A stretch of DNA of 32,938 nucleotides from DATGUN01 sp035301285 (GCA_035301285.1 DATGUN010000061.1:1-32938), one strand, 5' to 3'. Positions 23,440-32,055 are shown, numbered from the stretch's first letter. A program made the numbers and translations. The notes: generated by a model from the letters alone, not told the origin.

Positions 23440-25071
23440 ATGTTGGAAAAACACTTGCCATTTGGTACCATGAAGGAAAATGATGGGCTCATCATCGTTG
23501 ATATTCCAAAGTCGGATACGAATATCGCAGACACCGAACAATTAGAGGAATTAAAACGTGAGGAATCCTTTTTCTTTTCATGTCAACATTATATTGAAGA
23601 TGCGAACTCGATACATATTTATTATAAACCGCTAAAGGATTATGAGCCGCTCGCGTCAGTTAAATGGAGTGAAGAAAAAAAGAAGCAGATTGCCAAGCAG
23701 ATTTTACAAGCCGAGAAGATGAATGGTACACAATATACGACGTCATTCGATCCTGAAAATATCTATGTCAACCAAGAGGGGGCTGTTAAATTTGCACATC
23801 GGGGAATCCGTTCGATCATACCGCCGGAAGCACTATCAGGGGCGGCATTTTTGCAGGAAGTGAAACGGTTCCTCATTTATTTGTATACCAATCTACCTTT
23901 TGCAGACATCGATATGGAGGCCGTATCGGATCATGATAATCGTGCACTCATCAACAAGATTATGCCTGCAGGATCGGTCGGTGAATTAAAGGATATTATC
24001 GAGGAGATTCCAGTTGTAGATAAGGGAAATAGTGAAGCGGATGCTGACAGTGGCCAAGGCATGGATACTGGCAGTGAACAAGTCATGTCATCACAAACAG
24101 AGCCAGACGTAGCGGAACAATCATCATCACTCGGTCTTGGGAAAGAGCCCCCATCAACTCAACCACATGATTCAACACCCTTGGGGGACAGATCTCCAGT
24201 CGACAATGAATCCCAGTCAAATGAAGCTGAACAACCAGGTATTGGTTTGGCAAACCATCAACAGCAGAAAACATTATCAAAACCAAAGCAAAAAGAAAAA
24301 CAGAAAAAAGAGGGCAAGTCGAAAAAACAGACCAATCCATTGATTATTGGTTTATTTGGGTTTGTTTGCGGTTTATTGGTTTTATATCTGTTTCAAGTCA
24401 TGCCACTTGATAAAGAAAAAGAAAAACTGGAAGCAAGTTACAGTCACGCATCGGCTGAGACAGACTCACTTGAGGATGATAAAGACGCATTAGAGGATGA
24501 AGTTGATAGCCATCAGCGTATTGAAGAGGCATACAGGCTTGCATTACAAGATGAAAAAGGGGAAGCTATCAGTATTTTAGAAGAAATCAATCCGTTGAAC
24601 GATGAACAGAAAGATACACTGACGGGTTGGTATATGGATGTTGGTTCGTTGGACAATCTTCAAAAAGCATTGGAATTGGAGAATGGACACGAGGCCGAAA
24701 TTGCCACGAAATTAGCAAAACTTGATGATGATGATGCGAGAGACGTCATTCAAACGATGAATTCATCAGAACCGGGTGTGTTATTGGAACAGGCATGGTT
24801 GGATGATGATTATGATGAAGTCATTTCTGTTTATAAAGATGATTTGAAGGATAATACCCGTGCTAAATACTTGGCCGCCAAAAGTTATATTGAAATTGAT
24901 AAACCAGACGAAGCAAAGAAATTAGGGGAAAGCCTGAATAACAAAGATGTTCAAATATCCGCTTTGAAAAAAGAAAAGAAACTTATAAAAGATGATGATG
25001 ACATGGATAAGAAAGATAAGAAAGACAAAACGAAGAAAATCGATAAAAAGATTAAAAAGCTTAAGAAGTAA
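23440..25071 (+). CDS. EssB/YukC-like pseudokinase membrane protein
   Basis: 543-aa protein with the EssB/YukC layout of type VII secretion. The N-terminal domain (about 1-195) resembles a pseudokinase, including a remnant of the catalytic region (SFDPENIYVNQEGAVKFAHR) without catalytic Asp motifs and the RGIRSIIPPEALSGAAF segment typical of EssB. A polar linker (200-295) follows, then one membrane helix (LIIGLFGFVCGLLVLYLF, about 301-318). The outer domain is helical and repeat-like (EEAYRLALQDEKGEAISIL, WLDDDYDEVISVYKDDL), and the tail is Lys/Asp-rich. S. aureus EssB and B. subtilis YukC are near 450 aa, so the linker and tail are extended. GAAGGAGG precedes the ATG. No other type VII gene is present in the window. 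Confidence 0.75.
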   Translation: MLEKHLPFGTMKENDGLIIVDIPKSDTNIADTEQLEELKREESFFFSCQHYIEDANSIHIYYKPLKDYEPLASVKWSEEKKKQIAKQILQAEKMNGTQYTTSFDPENIYVNQEGAVKFAHRGIRSIIPPEALSGAAFLQEVKRFLIYLYTNLPFADIDMEAVSDHDNRALINKIMPAGSVGELKDIIEEIPVVDKGNSEADADSGQGMDTGSEQVMSSQTEPDVAEQSSSLGLGKEPPSTQPHDSTPLGDRSPVDNESQSNEAEQPGIGLANHQQQKTLSKPKQKEKQKKEGKSKKQTNPLIIGLFGFVCGLLVLYLFQVMPLDKEKEKLEASYSHASAETDSLEDDKDALEDEVDSHQRIEEAYRLALQDEKGEAISILEEINPLNDEQKDTLTGWYMDVGSLDNLQKALELENGHEAEIATKLAKLDDDDARDVIQTMNSSEPGVLLEQAWLDDDYDEVISVYKDDLKDNTRAKYLAAKSYIEIDKPDEAKKLGESLNNKDVQISALKKEKKLIKDDDDMDKKDKKDKTKKIDKKIKKLKK

Positions 25072-25130
25072 GAGCACCTGCCTTCCCAATCATTTTTCAG
25101 CTATCGGATACATTCGAATAATTCTTTTTA

Positions 25131-25162
25131 GAAGGGTATTCTCGTCTAGGAATGCCTTTTTC
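25131..25162 (+). terminator. Likely rho-independent terminator of the pilus/signalling operon
   Basis: AAGG/CCTT and ATTC/GAAT stem segments are separated by a small internal loop and capped by an 8-base loop, followed by TTTTTCTTT. It is placed 60 bases after the EssB-like gene. It is imperfect but has the right form and place. Confidence 0.5.
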
Positions 25163-25255
25163 TTTATTTGCACAGAAATCAACAGAGGTACGGGTGTTTT
25201 TCAATTTAAACAAAAAACGATAATATTTTATGATAACCACAGAACTCCGAATCAT

Positions 25256-25297
25256 TTGACTTAGAGTAACTCTAATGCTTTAAGATTAACCTTAGAG
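25256..25297 (+). promoter_or_regulatory. MerR-type promoter/operator for the monooxygenase gene
   Basis: A -35 TTGACT (25256-25261) and -10 TAAGAT (25281-25286) are separated by 19 bases. A perfect inverted repeat TTAGAGT-A-ACTCTAA (25261-25275) starts in the last base of the -35 and occupies most of the spacer. A long spacer containing a dyad is the hallmark of promoters that MerR-family proteins activate by untwisting. A further TTAGAG half-site follows at 25292. A MerR-family gene lies downstream at 26625. Confidence 0.75.
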
Positions 25298-25346
25298 ACA
25301 TGATTCAATTTAATGGAGAAAACATTAAATAATGGAGGATATAACT

Positions 25347-26456
25347 GTGGTAAATTCAACTAGAAGTGATCGAAAAGGCCAAGTGGCGATTGTTGTTGGT
25401 GGATCGCTTTCTGGCCTTATGACCGGTATTGCCCTTGCCAGGGAAGGTTTGAAGGTTATCATTTTGGAAAAAGCCGGGAAAGATAGGCCGAGTGGCGGCG
25501 GTTTGCAAGTTGATGGAGGAATGTTCGACCTGAATAAAACGGAACGGCTGTTGAAAAAATTGGCCTCGAATGGAAAGCGTTCATTGCAGCTTTGGTCATC
25601 GATTGAATACCGCTTACGTACCGAGGCTGAGTCTTATACTGAAATTGAAATAAGGTATCAAACGCGTGTTCAGTCGGTTAGTGAGGATAATGATTCGGTT
25701 TGGGTTGAAACAGATGAAGATGAAATCATTCACGGTGATATTTTGATTGGTGCGGATGGTCATCGTAGTTTGGTGCGTGGTTATGTAGCCCCGCATAAAC
25801 CCGATGCGACATTTGCCGGATATATTGTATGGCTGGCATCAATCAAGGAGAAGGATTTGCCTAAGAAGAAGCGTCCCCGTAAATCGACCGGATATACGAT
25901 GTTGAACAGTATCAGTGGCTTTGTGTTTGGTTCCATTACCGAGATTGATGACGGTTCTTCGTCTTCTGGCAGCCGACAAATTGGTACTGCTTGGTATGAT
26001 CATAGTCGTAATGATTGGCTGCGGCGACTCGGCGCTGTAAAAGGGTCTGTTGTCCATCATGCGTTAAAAGGTCCCGATCTTCCTGAGGAGTTGTTGGGTG
26101 ATTTGGCTGAAGAGGCGTCGGCAAGATGGTCCGAACCATGGGTGTCCGCGGCGCTTCATGGTATAGATTCACGTACCATCGTCGGTATCCCCATCAAAGA
26201 ATATGTTCCAGATAATCTCGTCAATGGTCGTGTGGCATTGGTTGGGGATGCGGCACATGCACCGGCGCCGATTACCGCCAGTGGATTTAATGCTTCATTG
26301 CATGATGCGGTTGCGCTTGGAAAATGTGTTGCAAAAGGTATACAGGGGCAAGCCGCTATGGATGCGTTGGAGGAATATGAATCGATGCGTTTGAATACCG
26401 TACGTCAAATGGTTCAATCCGGACAGTCCATGGGGCGTGTTTTCGGACTTGGCTAA
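25347..26456 (+). CDS. FAD-dependent aromatic-ring-type monooxygenase
   Basis: 369-aa class A flavoprotein monooxygenase, probably NAD(P)H-dependent. It has the N-terminal FAD-binding IVVGGSLSGLMTGIALAREG with the ribose-binding Glu at the end of the second strand (ILEK), the DG motif ILIGADGHRS (about 130-140), and the GD motif RVALVGDAAHAPAPITASGFN (near 295-315). The nearest styles are 2,6-dihydroxypyridine hydroxylase-like and UbiH-like enzymes; the substrate is unknown. The start is GTG at 25347, 8 bases from GGAGG; the in-frame ATG at 25332 lies before that site. It is preceded by a MerR-type promoter and followed by a MerR-family gene, suggesting induction by a small aromatic or toxic compound (inference). 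Confidence 0.85.
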   Translation: MVNSTRSDRKGQVAIVVGGSLSGLMTGIALAREGLKVIILEKAGKDRPSGGGLQVDGGMFDLNKTERLLKKLASNGKRSLQLWSSIEYRLRTEAESYTEIEIRYQTRVQSVSEDNDSVWVETDEDEIIHGDILIGADGHRSLVRGYVAPHKPDATFAGYIVWLASIKEKDLPKKKRPRKSTGYTMLNSISGFVFGSITEIDDGSSSSGSRQIGTAWYDHSRNDWLRRLGAVKGSVVHHALKGPDLPEELLGDLAEEASARWSEPWVSAALHGIDSRTIVGIPIKEYVPDNLVNGRVALVGDAAHAPAPITASGFNASLHDAVALGKCVAKGIQGQAAMDALEEYESMRLNTVRQMVQSGQSMGRVFGLG

Positions 26457-26624
26457 GAAGCTGGACAACCCATGATTGGTGGAGCGATAAATTTCGTGAC
26501 AGCATGTATGAATAACTGGATGGTCGTTGAAAATGCCTGGCAATGGGGATGTGTTTTAGTATAGACTTATGTTAAGGTGATTGCGTATTGTTATATTTAA
26601 GATTTACGCTCGGGAGGGCTTGAC

Positions 26625-27038
26625 ATGTACACGGTGAAAGATGTGGCCAGAATGCTTGATCTCTCGGAACATACCGTTCGTTATTATACGGATAAGGGAT
26701 TGGTCCCAAATCTGCAACGCGACGAGCATAATAATCGTCTTTTTGATGATAGGTCGCTTAGCTGGCTTCTGGCGGTTAAATTTTTACGGCATGGCAATAT
26801 GACAATTGAAGACATAAAAACATATATTGACCTATGCCTTCTTGGCGAATCAACCATTACCGAACGCTATAACATTATTTCAAGACAAAGGGAAATGGCG
26901 CTACGTCAGTTGGAAGAGGCTAAGGAAAGGGTTGAATATATGGAGCAGAAAGCCCAGCATTACTTGGATTATATGAATGGAAAGGTCTCCAAGGAGATTT
27001 ATCCTGAGCAATGGCTGCATGACAATTGGGGAGTCTGA
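26625..27038 (+). CDS. MerR-family transcriptional regulator
   Basis: 137-aa MerR regulator. Residues 1-70 are the winged HTH (YTVKDVARMLDLSEHTVRYY then TDKGLVPNLQRDEHNNRLF), and residues about 85-125 form the dimer coiled coil. There is a single cysteine (near residue 71, DLCLLG), so a thiol switch is possible but not the metal-binding type with several Cys. The ATG follows GGGAGG. It lies 168 bases after the monooxygenase gene, whose promoter has a MerR-type operator, so it is the likely activator (inference). It is similar in size to the AdhR/NmlR-like group, but the effector is unknown. Confidence 0.88.
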   Translation: MYTVKDVARMLDLSEHTVRYYTDKGLVPNLQRDEHNNRLFDDRSLSWLLAVKFLRHGNMTIEDIKTYIDLCLLGESTITERYNIISRQREMALRQLEEAKERVEYMEQKAQHYLDYMNGKVSKEIYPEQWLHDNWGV

Positions 27039-27138
27039 CACGGGTTCAGGCATGGTCATGTGGGGATGACTTCATGTTTCTGTTTTTTGGGAGGAACTAA
27101 GTGATATCGTTTCAGGAAGGGAAAAAGGAAACATAAGT

Positions 27139-27183
27139 CGTCAAAATGCTTGGATGTGTATATAAAATCCATGCATTTTGACG
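27139..27183. repeat. Long hairpin between converging genes
   Basis: An 11-bp perfect arm CGTCAAAATGC / GCATTTTGACG is followed, after one T-T mismatch, by a further 5 bp (TGGAT/ATCCA) and an 11-base A/T loop, 45 bases in all. It lies between the MerR gene and the DUF4349 gene, which converge. There is no T-run, so it may be a weak terminator, an mRNA-stabilising structure or a copy of a dispersed palindromic repeat. Confidence 0.6.
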
Positions 27184-27222
27184 AGATATACCCTAATCAT
27201 TTTTTGAGTGTTGTTGGGCGTT

Positions 27223-28161
27223 TTATTTTTCCTTATTCCGTCGTTTCCGGTACACTCCATAAATCACGCCGGCAATGATGAGTAATGGCACAAGAATGGG
27301 TGATAATCCGACAAGAAATATGACGATTCCGGAGAAAAATGTGATAATGGCATTTATTGAGCCGACCAGCACTTTTTTGGTTTTCTCCCATGTGTTCAGG
27401 TCATCCCATTTTTTGACGCTGGCAACGTCCACATTATCTTCTGTCATGGTGACGGTGACCGTGGACATGGAACTGTGGTTCTCGAGATACTCCATTTGTC
27501 CTTTCAGCGATTCGATTTCTTCTTGTGTGTCGCCGAGCTTATTAGAAATATCGAGCAAGGCATCGGTATCCTCTGCTTCTTCCATAAGGGAATTGAGTCT
27601 TTTCTTGACGTCTTCTTTTGCTGCGAGACGTGATTCCAGATCAACATACTCCTTCGTCACATCCTCGCCGTTGATATTCCGTTCTTTGACTTTTTCAGCG
27701 ATCGCTTCTATCTCATCGAGGAAATCATTGAAATTCGTCTGCGGGACGCGCATTGTAAGCTCTCCTCGTTGATGATGATCATCGCTATTGGAAACATTGG
27801 AATTGACGATATAGCCGTCTGCCTCATCGAGTAGCGATTGCATATCTGATTGCGTCTGTTGAAAATCGTTGATGGTAATCGTCATTCGGGCTGTATAGAT
27901 CACCATGCGGTCTGACTTGGAATCCGCTGTTGCACGATCATCGTTTTCAGTGGACTCTGCATTGTCATTGCTGTCGCTATCAGCTTCCTCGGTTTCCACA
28001 TCCATTTCCTCAGAGTCATTATTCCCGTTCATATCATTGCCGCTATCGTTGTTTGAGTTCATGTCCACATTTTCGGTGGATTGATGATTGTTTGTGTTGC
28101 TGCAAGCTGCAAGAATTAGGACAAAAGCTGCCATGAATAAGGGAACCATTCGTTTCCACAT
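27223..28161 (-). CDS. DUF4349 lipoprotein
   Basis: 312-aa lipoprotein. The signal peptide ends in lipobox LAAC (Cys20). A low-complexity Asn/Asp/Glu/Ser linker (about 22-85) leads to the DUF4349 domain (about 90-245) with MVIYTARMTITINDF, LLDEADGYIVNS, LTMRVPQTNFNDFLDEI and VTKEYVDLESRL, plus a coiled-coil stretch rich in Glu/Leu. One or two C-terminal membrane helices and a basic tail (YRKRRNKEK) follow. DUF4349 proteins are common in Bacillales, with no fixed function. AAAGGAG precedes the ATG. It is transcribed alone, towards the MerR gene. Confidence 0.88.
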   Translation of the reverse strand: MWKRMVPLFMAAFVLILAACSNTNNHQSTENVDMNSNNDSGNDMNGNNDSEEMDVETEEADSDSNDNAESTENDDRATADSKSDRMVIYTARMTITINDFQQTQSDMQSLLDEADGYIVNSNVSNSDDHHQRGELTMRVPQTNFNDFLDEIEAIAEKVKERNINGEDVTKEYVDLESRLAAKEDVKKRLNSLMEEAEDTDALLDISNKLGDTQEEIESLKGQMEYLENHSSMSTVTVTMTEDNVDVASVKKWDDLNTWEKTKKVLVGSINAIITFFSGIVIFLVGLSPILVPLLIIAGVIYGVYRKRRNKEK

Positions 28162-28525
28162 ATGTCCGCACTCCTTTTGGTTTGGTATTAAATTGTGAAA
28201 GTCTTAAGGGTCGTCATGAATAAAATACAGATAATTTACACTTATTTTACAGTAATGGTGAACGTAAGTAAATAGCATATCGTGTTATTGTGAAAAAGCT
28301 TGTCGGATGTTGCCTGTCAGCCAGGATAAAAAGGGAAAGGAGGATAGATAGAAGTAAAAACGATAGTCCATTGATGTATTGAACTGTAAGGATAAAAGGC
28401 TTCATTTGCTTGGGTATATTGGAACTGAGTTTGTGCAGTGCAATAATTTGCATATTAAAAAAGAACTTTGTCAATTCATTTCCCGGGAAATAATGACAAA
28501 GTTCCTTTTTAAAGGCAGCAATCAT
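28162..28525. other. Intergenic region between DUF4349 gene and galM
   Basis: No gene is supported here. The left part is the 5' region of the DUF4349 gene (read leftwards), including its AAAGGAG ribosome site. The right end holds the galM terminator at 28463-28504. A 92-codon minus-strand open frame across it has no ribosome site and runs through the terminator. Confidence 0.6.
28463..28504 (-). terminator. Strong bidirectional terminator after galM
   Basis: The outer stem GAACTTTGTCA / TGACAAAGTTC (11 bp, perfect) encloses an inner palindrome ATTTCCCGGGAAAT. On the minus strand the stem runs into TTTTTT (after galM); on the plus strand it is followed by CTTTTT. It closes the galactose operon 22 bases after the galM stop. 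Confidence 0.85.
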
Positions 28526-29563
28526 CTAGTTTTGTACATCGAATGTAAATACTGTCTGTTTACGGTATGTTTCGTCGGGGGTTAATAAAATGTCCGATAA
28601 ACCTTCATGGTTTAGTGCAGCAGATGGTGCATGGGTTTCGAAACAGACCCCAAGATGTTTGTCAGATTGGCGTTCTTTCAAAAGACAATCATTGGCCAAT
28701 CCATTGGCTGTGTACATCGTGAAACCGGGTTGGTTCGTCTGGATCCGGAGCACTCGACCGCTTTTGCTTTCCTTTACGACGATATGATCTTCACGTTTGG
28801 CGTCAAGCAAGAAATAGTGATCATACCCGTTCCCGACTCGTAAGTTTTGCTCAGATGTCGAATCGATGCCAGTGGATATTTTTTTGCCTTGGCGAAAGTC
28901 GAACGGTGTGCCAGTGACATTTTTACATTCACCGGTAGGGATCAGGTCTTCGTCAACCGGCAAAAACCGACTGCTGTCCAGCGTTACATCATGATTGTGA
29001 ACCGTTTCTTTCAAGTTGCCGCTTAGATTAAAATAACTATGGTTGGTAAGGCTGAACGGTGTTGTTTGATCTGTTGTTGCATGGTAATCGATGATCAGCT
29101 TGTTGTCGTTTGTCAGGGTATATGTCACAGACACGTCAACATTTCCTGGATAACCCGAGGCCTCTCCGTGACTTGAGTGCGTCAAGATAACGCCCACGCC
29201 TGTATCGTTCTGAAAAGATTCATCGTTCCACATCACGTGATCAAATCCATCCGCACCTCCGTGTAGATGGTTGTTTCCCTCATTGGCATCCAGATCTATG
29301 GTTTGATTGCCTATCGGAAAAGAAGCATTTTGGATGCGGCCGGCGACTCTGCCGATAAGGGCACCGAAGAAATTTGGATTATCCGCATAATCATCGATAT
29401 GTTTATAACCGAGTACGACATTTTCATAGACGCCGTTTTGATCTGGAACGGTAATGTCTGTAATGATGCCACCATAGTTTAAGATTGTGACGTGCATGTG
29501 GTTATCGTTTGTTAGCGTATATTGTTTCCATGTATCTGTAAGTCGTTTGCATTCGATATGCAT
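28526..29563 (-). CDS. galM: Aldose 1-epimerase (galactose mutarotase)
   Basis: 345-aa cytoplasmic mutarotase that interconverts alpha and beta galactose before galactokinase. Family motifs are seen: LNYGGIITDI, GRVAGRI, GNNHLHGG near residue 100, the catalytic-His region TNHSYFNLSG (about 168-177) and the catalytic Glu in GVCFETHAPSAALNH (about 305-319). The length is typical. GGAGG precedes the ATG, and the gene starts 18 bases after galT ends, so it is the last gene of the galK-E-T-M operon. A strong terminator follows. Confidence 0.93.
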   Translation of the reverse strand: MHIECKRLTDTWKQYTLTNDNHMHVTILNYGGIITDITVPDQNGVYENVVLGYKHIDDYADNPNFFGALIGRVAGRIQNASFPIGNQTIDLDANEGNNHLHGGADGFDHVMWNDESFQNDTGVGVILTHSSHGEASGYPGNVDVSVTYTLTNDNKLIIDYHATTDQTTPFSLTNHSYFNLSGNLKETVHNHDVTLDSSRFLPVDEDLIPTGECKNVTGTPFDFRQGKKISTGIDSTSEQNLRVGNGYDHYFLLDAKREDHIVVKESKSGRVLRIQTNQPGFTMYTANGLANDCLLKERQSDKHLGVCFETHAPSAALNHEGLSDILLTPDETYRKQTVFTFDVQN

Positions 29564-29581
29564 GTTTTGCCTCCAAGTCCT

Positions 29582-31057
29582 TTATTCCAATATGTTTGTG
29601 AATTTCTTCCATGAACGTTCATGTTTGAAAACACCGGCATGTTCCAGTACGGTCGCGAATTTATCGCCGAGTTCTTTCTGGATGATCGTATTGGCTGTCT
29701 CGGCGTTCTTTACAGGACCGTATTTGTCTTTTAGTGTTTTGGCCCAAACATAGTGATGGGGTGCAATGGTTTGGGTTTGACCGAGCAAAAAGTGCTCAAT
29801 GTCTTTCAGTTCATCTTTTAATCTGGCTGGAAGTACGGCAAGTCCCATCACTTCAATCAAACCGATATTCTCCTTTTTGATGTGCTGAACATCTTTATGA
29901 GGATGGAAAATCCCCATCGGATGTGAGTATGACGTCCGGTTATTCCGTAACACAAGGTCAAGAATGAATGTGTCATCCTGTTTTCGTGCAATCGGTGTAA
30001 TCGTGTTATGGCGGGTATCCCCTGTATATGCGATAATCGACGCATTTGCATCACTGTATTGTTTCCATATGTTCAAGATACTTTCAGCCGCATCCGAAAT
30101 GGATTGTTTTGATGTGCTTTTCAGTTGGATGACACTTAAAGGCCATTCGAGAACGGATGCGTGCACATCTGGATGAGCGCTCATTTGGAAAGTATATTTT
30201 TCGCTTGCCCGCATCATCGCAAATTCATAGCGTCCTGCCTGATAATGATCATGATTTAAAATGGAACCTCCGACAATGGGAAGGTCCGCATTAGAGCCGA
30301 TGAAATAATGCGGGAATTTTTCCGTGAATGTGAGCAGCCTGTCGAAAGCGGCACGGTCGATTTTCATATCCCGGTGCTCACCGGATAGGACAATGCTGTG
30401 CTCGTTGTAGTAAACATAAGGTGAATACTGGAAATACCAATCTTCTCCATTCAACGGCACATGGATGACACGGTGATTCGCACGGGCCGGGTGGTTCACT
30501 CTGCCGGGATAGCCTTCATTTTCCACACAAAGCGGGCATTTCGGATAATCAATCGTCTGTTTCGTATGGCGCTCCCGTTTGATTTGCTCCGGGTCTTTCT
30601 CCGGTTTTGACAGATTGATGGTAATATCGAGTTCCCCGTACATGGTATTTGCTTGATAATGGATGTTTTTTTTCACACGTTCGGTTTGAATATAATTGCT
30701 GTTTCGACTGAGCGCGTAAAAATAATCGGTCGCGTGTCTTGGACTGATTTGATACTGTTCATCGAACGTTTGATTGATGACAGAGGGCCTTGCGACAAAG
30801 CAGTTCATGACGTTGGCACGCAAAATTTCCGTTGCGTCAAGTGCGTTTGGAATAATATGATGTTCCACGGCATAGTCGACAATCGCTTCAAGCGCTTCGG
30901 GAATCGATTCCCCGGCAGTTTTCTTGGCAGTGTCGGGGAAATCAGTGAGCTTCAATTGGGCGAGTACTTGATTCCGTGCATAAATCCGGTCTTCCGGTTT
31001 GATCAAATCGACCTCGATCGCTGTTTCGACGAGTGTTGCGATATGTTGATAAATCAT
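29582..31057 (-). CDS. galT: Galactose-1-phosphate uridylyltransferase (class 2)
   Basis: 491-aa Bacillus-type (class 2) GalT, which swaps UMP between UDP-glucose and galactose-1-phosphate in the Leloir pathway. Visible features are CPLCVENEGYPGRVNHPARANHR (about 180-200), SPYVYYNEHSIVLSGEHR and the active-site segment SILNHDHYQAG. It is longer than the class 1 enzymes (about 350 aa), as expected for this class. The start at 31057 overlaps the galE stop by 4 bases (ATGA) and is preceded by GGAAGGATGG; an upstream in-frame ATG at 31108 lies inside galE and is unlikely. Coupled translation with galE is expected. Confidence 0.93.
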   Translation of the reverse strand: MIYQHIATLVETAIEVDLIKPEDRIYARNQVLAQLKLTDFPDTAKKTAGESIPEALEAIVDYAVEHHIIPNALDATEILRANVMNCFVARPSVINQTFDEQYQISPRHATDYFYALSRNSNYIQTERVKKNIHYQANTMYGELDITINLSKPEKDPEQIKRERHTKQTIDYPKCPLCVENEGYPGRVNHPARANHRVIHVPLNGEDWYFQYSPYVYYNEHSIVLSGEHRDMKIDRAAFDRLLTFTEKFPHYFIGSNADLPIVGGSILNHDHYQAGRYEFAMMRASEKYTFQMSAHPDVHASVLEWPLSVIQLKSTSKQSISDAAESILNIWKQYSDANASIIAYTGDTRHNTITPIARKQDDTFILDLVLRNNRTSYSHPMGIFHPHKDVQHIKKENIGLIEVMGLAVLPARLKDELKDIEHFLLGQTQTIAPHHYVWAKTLKDKYGPVKNAETANTIIQKELGDKFATVLEHAGVFKHERSWKKFTNILE

Positions 31058-32055
31058 TCGTTTCCATCCTTCCCATATCCGTGTGGATGTGATTGATGCC
31101 AATGCCACGCATCCTGCATGATTGTTTCGATGGATGTTTTTTTCGGTTGCCAGCCAAGAATGCTACGGGCTTTGTCAGATGCGGCGATTAATGTGCTCGG
31201 GTCCCCGGCACGCCGCTTTCCTGTTTGTGTGGGGATATTTGTTTGTGTGACGCTTCTTGCGGCTTCAATCATTTCGTTGACTGAAAAACCTTGGCTGCTT
31301 CCTAAGTTGAAAATATCACTCTCACCGCCATTTTGTAAATAATCGAGCGCTTTGATATGTGCTTGGATCAAGTCTTCAACATGGACATAGTCGCGGATGC
31401 ATGTGCCGTCTGCGGTCGGGTAATCGTCACCGAATACAGTGATATGATCGCGCTGGCCGAGTGCGGTTTGCAAAATGATCGGGACCAGATGTGTTTCCGG
31501 ACGATGGTCTTCACCGATTTCACCTGATTCACGCGCGCCCGCTACATTGAAGTAGCGCAGTGACACGTAATGGATATCGTGGGCTTGCTGTGCCCAATGC
31601 ATCATCCGTTCCATGATGCGCTTTGTTTCCCCGTACGTACTCGTTGGGTTGGTCGGCATATCTTCGGTGATCGGGATTTGTTCCGGTTCACCATATGTCG
31701 CAGCTGAAGAAGAGAACACGATATATTTGGTGCCGAATTCAGCCATGATTTCCAGTAAAATCTGTGTGCCATAAACATTATTATCAAAGTAAGCGAGCGG
31801 CTTTTCCATCGATTCGCCGACAAGCGAATTTGCCGCAAAATGGACGACCGCATCGATTGCTTCATGGGTAAAGACATCTCGAAGGAAGCTTTTGTCCCGG
31901 ATGTCACCATTGTAAAAAGTGGCTTCCGGATGTATCGCTTCCTCGTGTCCCGTCTGAAGATTATCGATAACAATGACTTCTTTTTTATCGTCAATAAGTT
32001 GATGAACGGCATGTGAGCCGATATAGCCAGCTCCTCCTAATACTAAAATGCGCAT
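31054..32055 (-). CDS. galE: UDP-glucose 4-epimerase
   Basis: 333-aa short-chain dehydrogenase-fold epimerase using NAD. The N-terminal Rossmann motif GGAGYIGSH is at residues 7-15, the catalytic SSSAATYGEP region near 122-131 and YGETKRIMER holds the YxxxK pair (about 148-152). RYFNVAGA and the IRDYVHVEDLI segment are typical of GalE. It converts UDP-galactose to UDP-glucose and may also supply UDP-sugars for surface glycans. The start at 32055 follows AAGGAG. It overlaps galT downstream by 4 bases and lies 250 bases downstream of galK. Confidence 0.95.
   Translation of the reverse strand: MRILVLGGAGYIGSHAVHQLIDDKKEVIVIDNLQTGHEEAIHPEATFYNGDIRDKSFLRDVFTHEAIDAVVHFAANSLVGESMEKPLAYFDNNVYGTQILLEIMAEFGTKYIVFSSSAATYGEPEQIPITEDMPTNPTSTYGETKRIMERMMHWAQQAHDIHYVSLRYFNVAGARESGEIGEDHRPETHLVPIILQTALGQRDHITVFGDDYPTADGTCIRDYVHVEDLIQAHIKALDYLQNGGESDIFNLGSSQGFSVNEMIEAARSVTQTNIPTQTGKRRAGDPSTLIAASDKARSILGWQPKKTSIETIMQDAWHWHQSHPHGYGKDGNE

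Noticed and set aside
19787..25071. Type VII secretion locus
   Set aside because: Only the EssB/YukC-like protein fits; no WXG100 protein, EssC/YukB ATPase, YukD or EsaA is encoded in the window.
24992..25264. 90-codon + strand reading frame at the end of the EssB-like gene
   Set aside because: It begins inside the Lys-rich tail in another frame and runs through the operon terminator.
28247..28525. 92-codon minus-strand reading frame after galM
   Set aside because: It spans the galM terminator, has no ribosome site and has no recognisable family.
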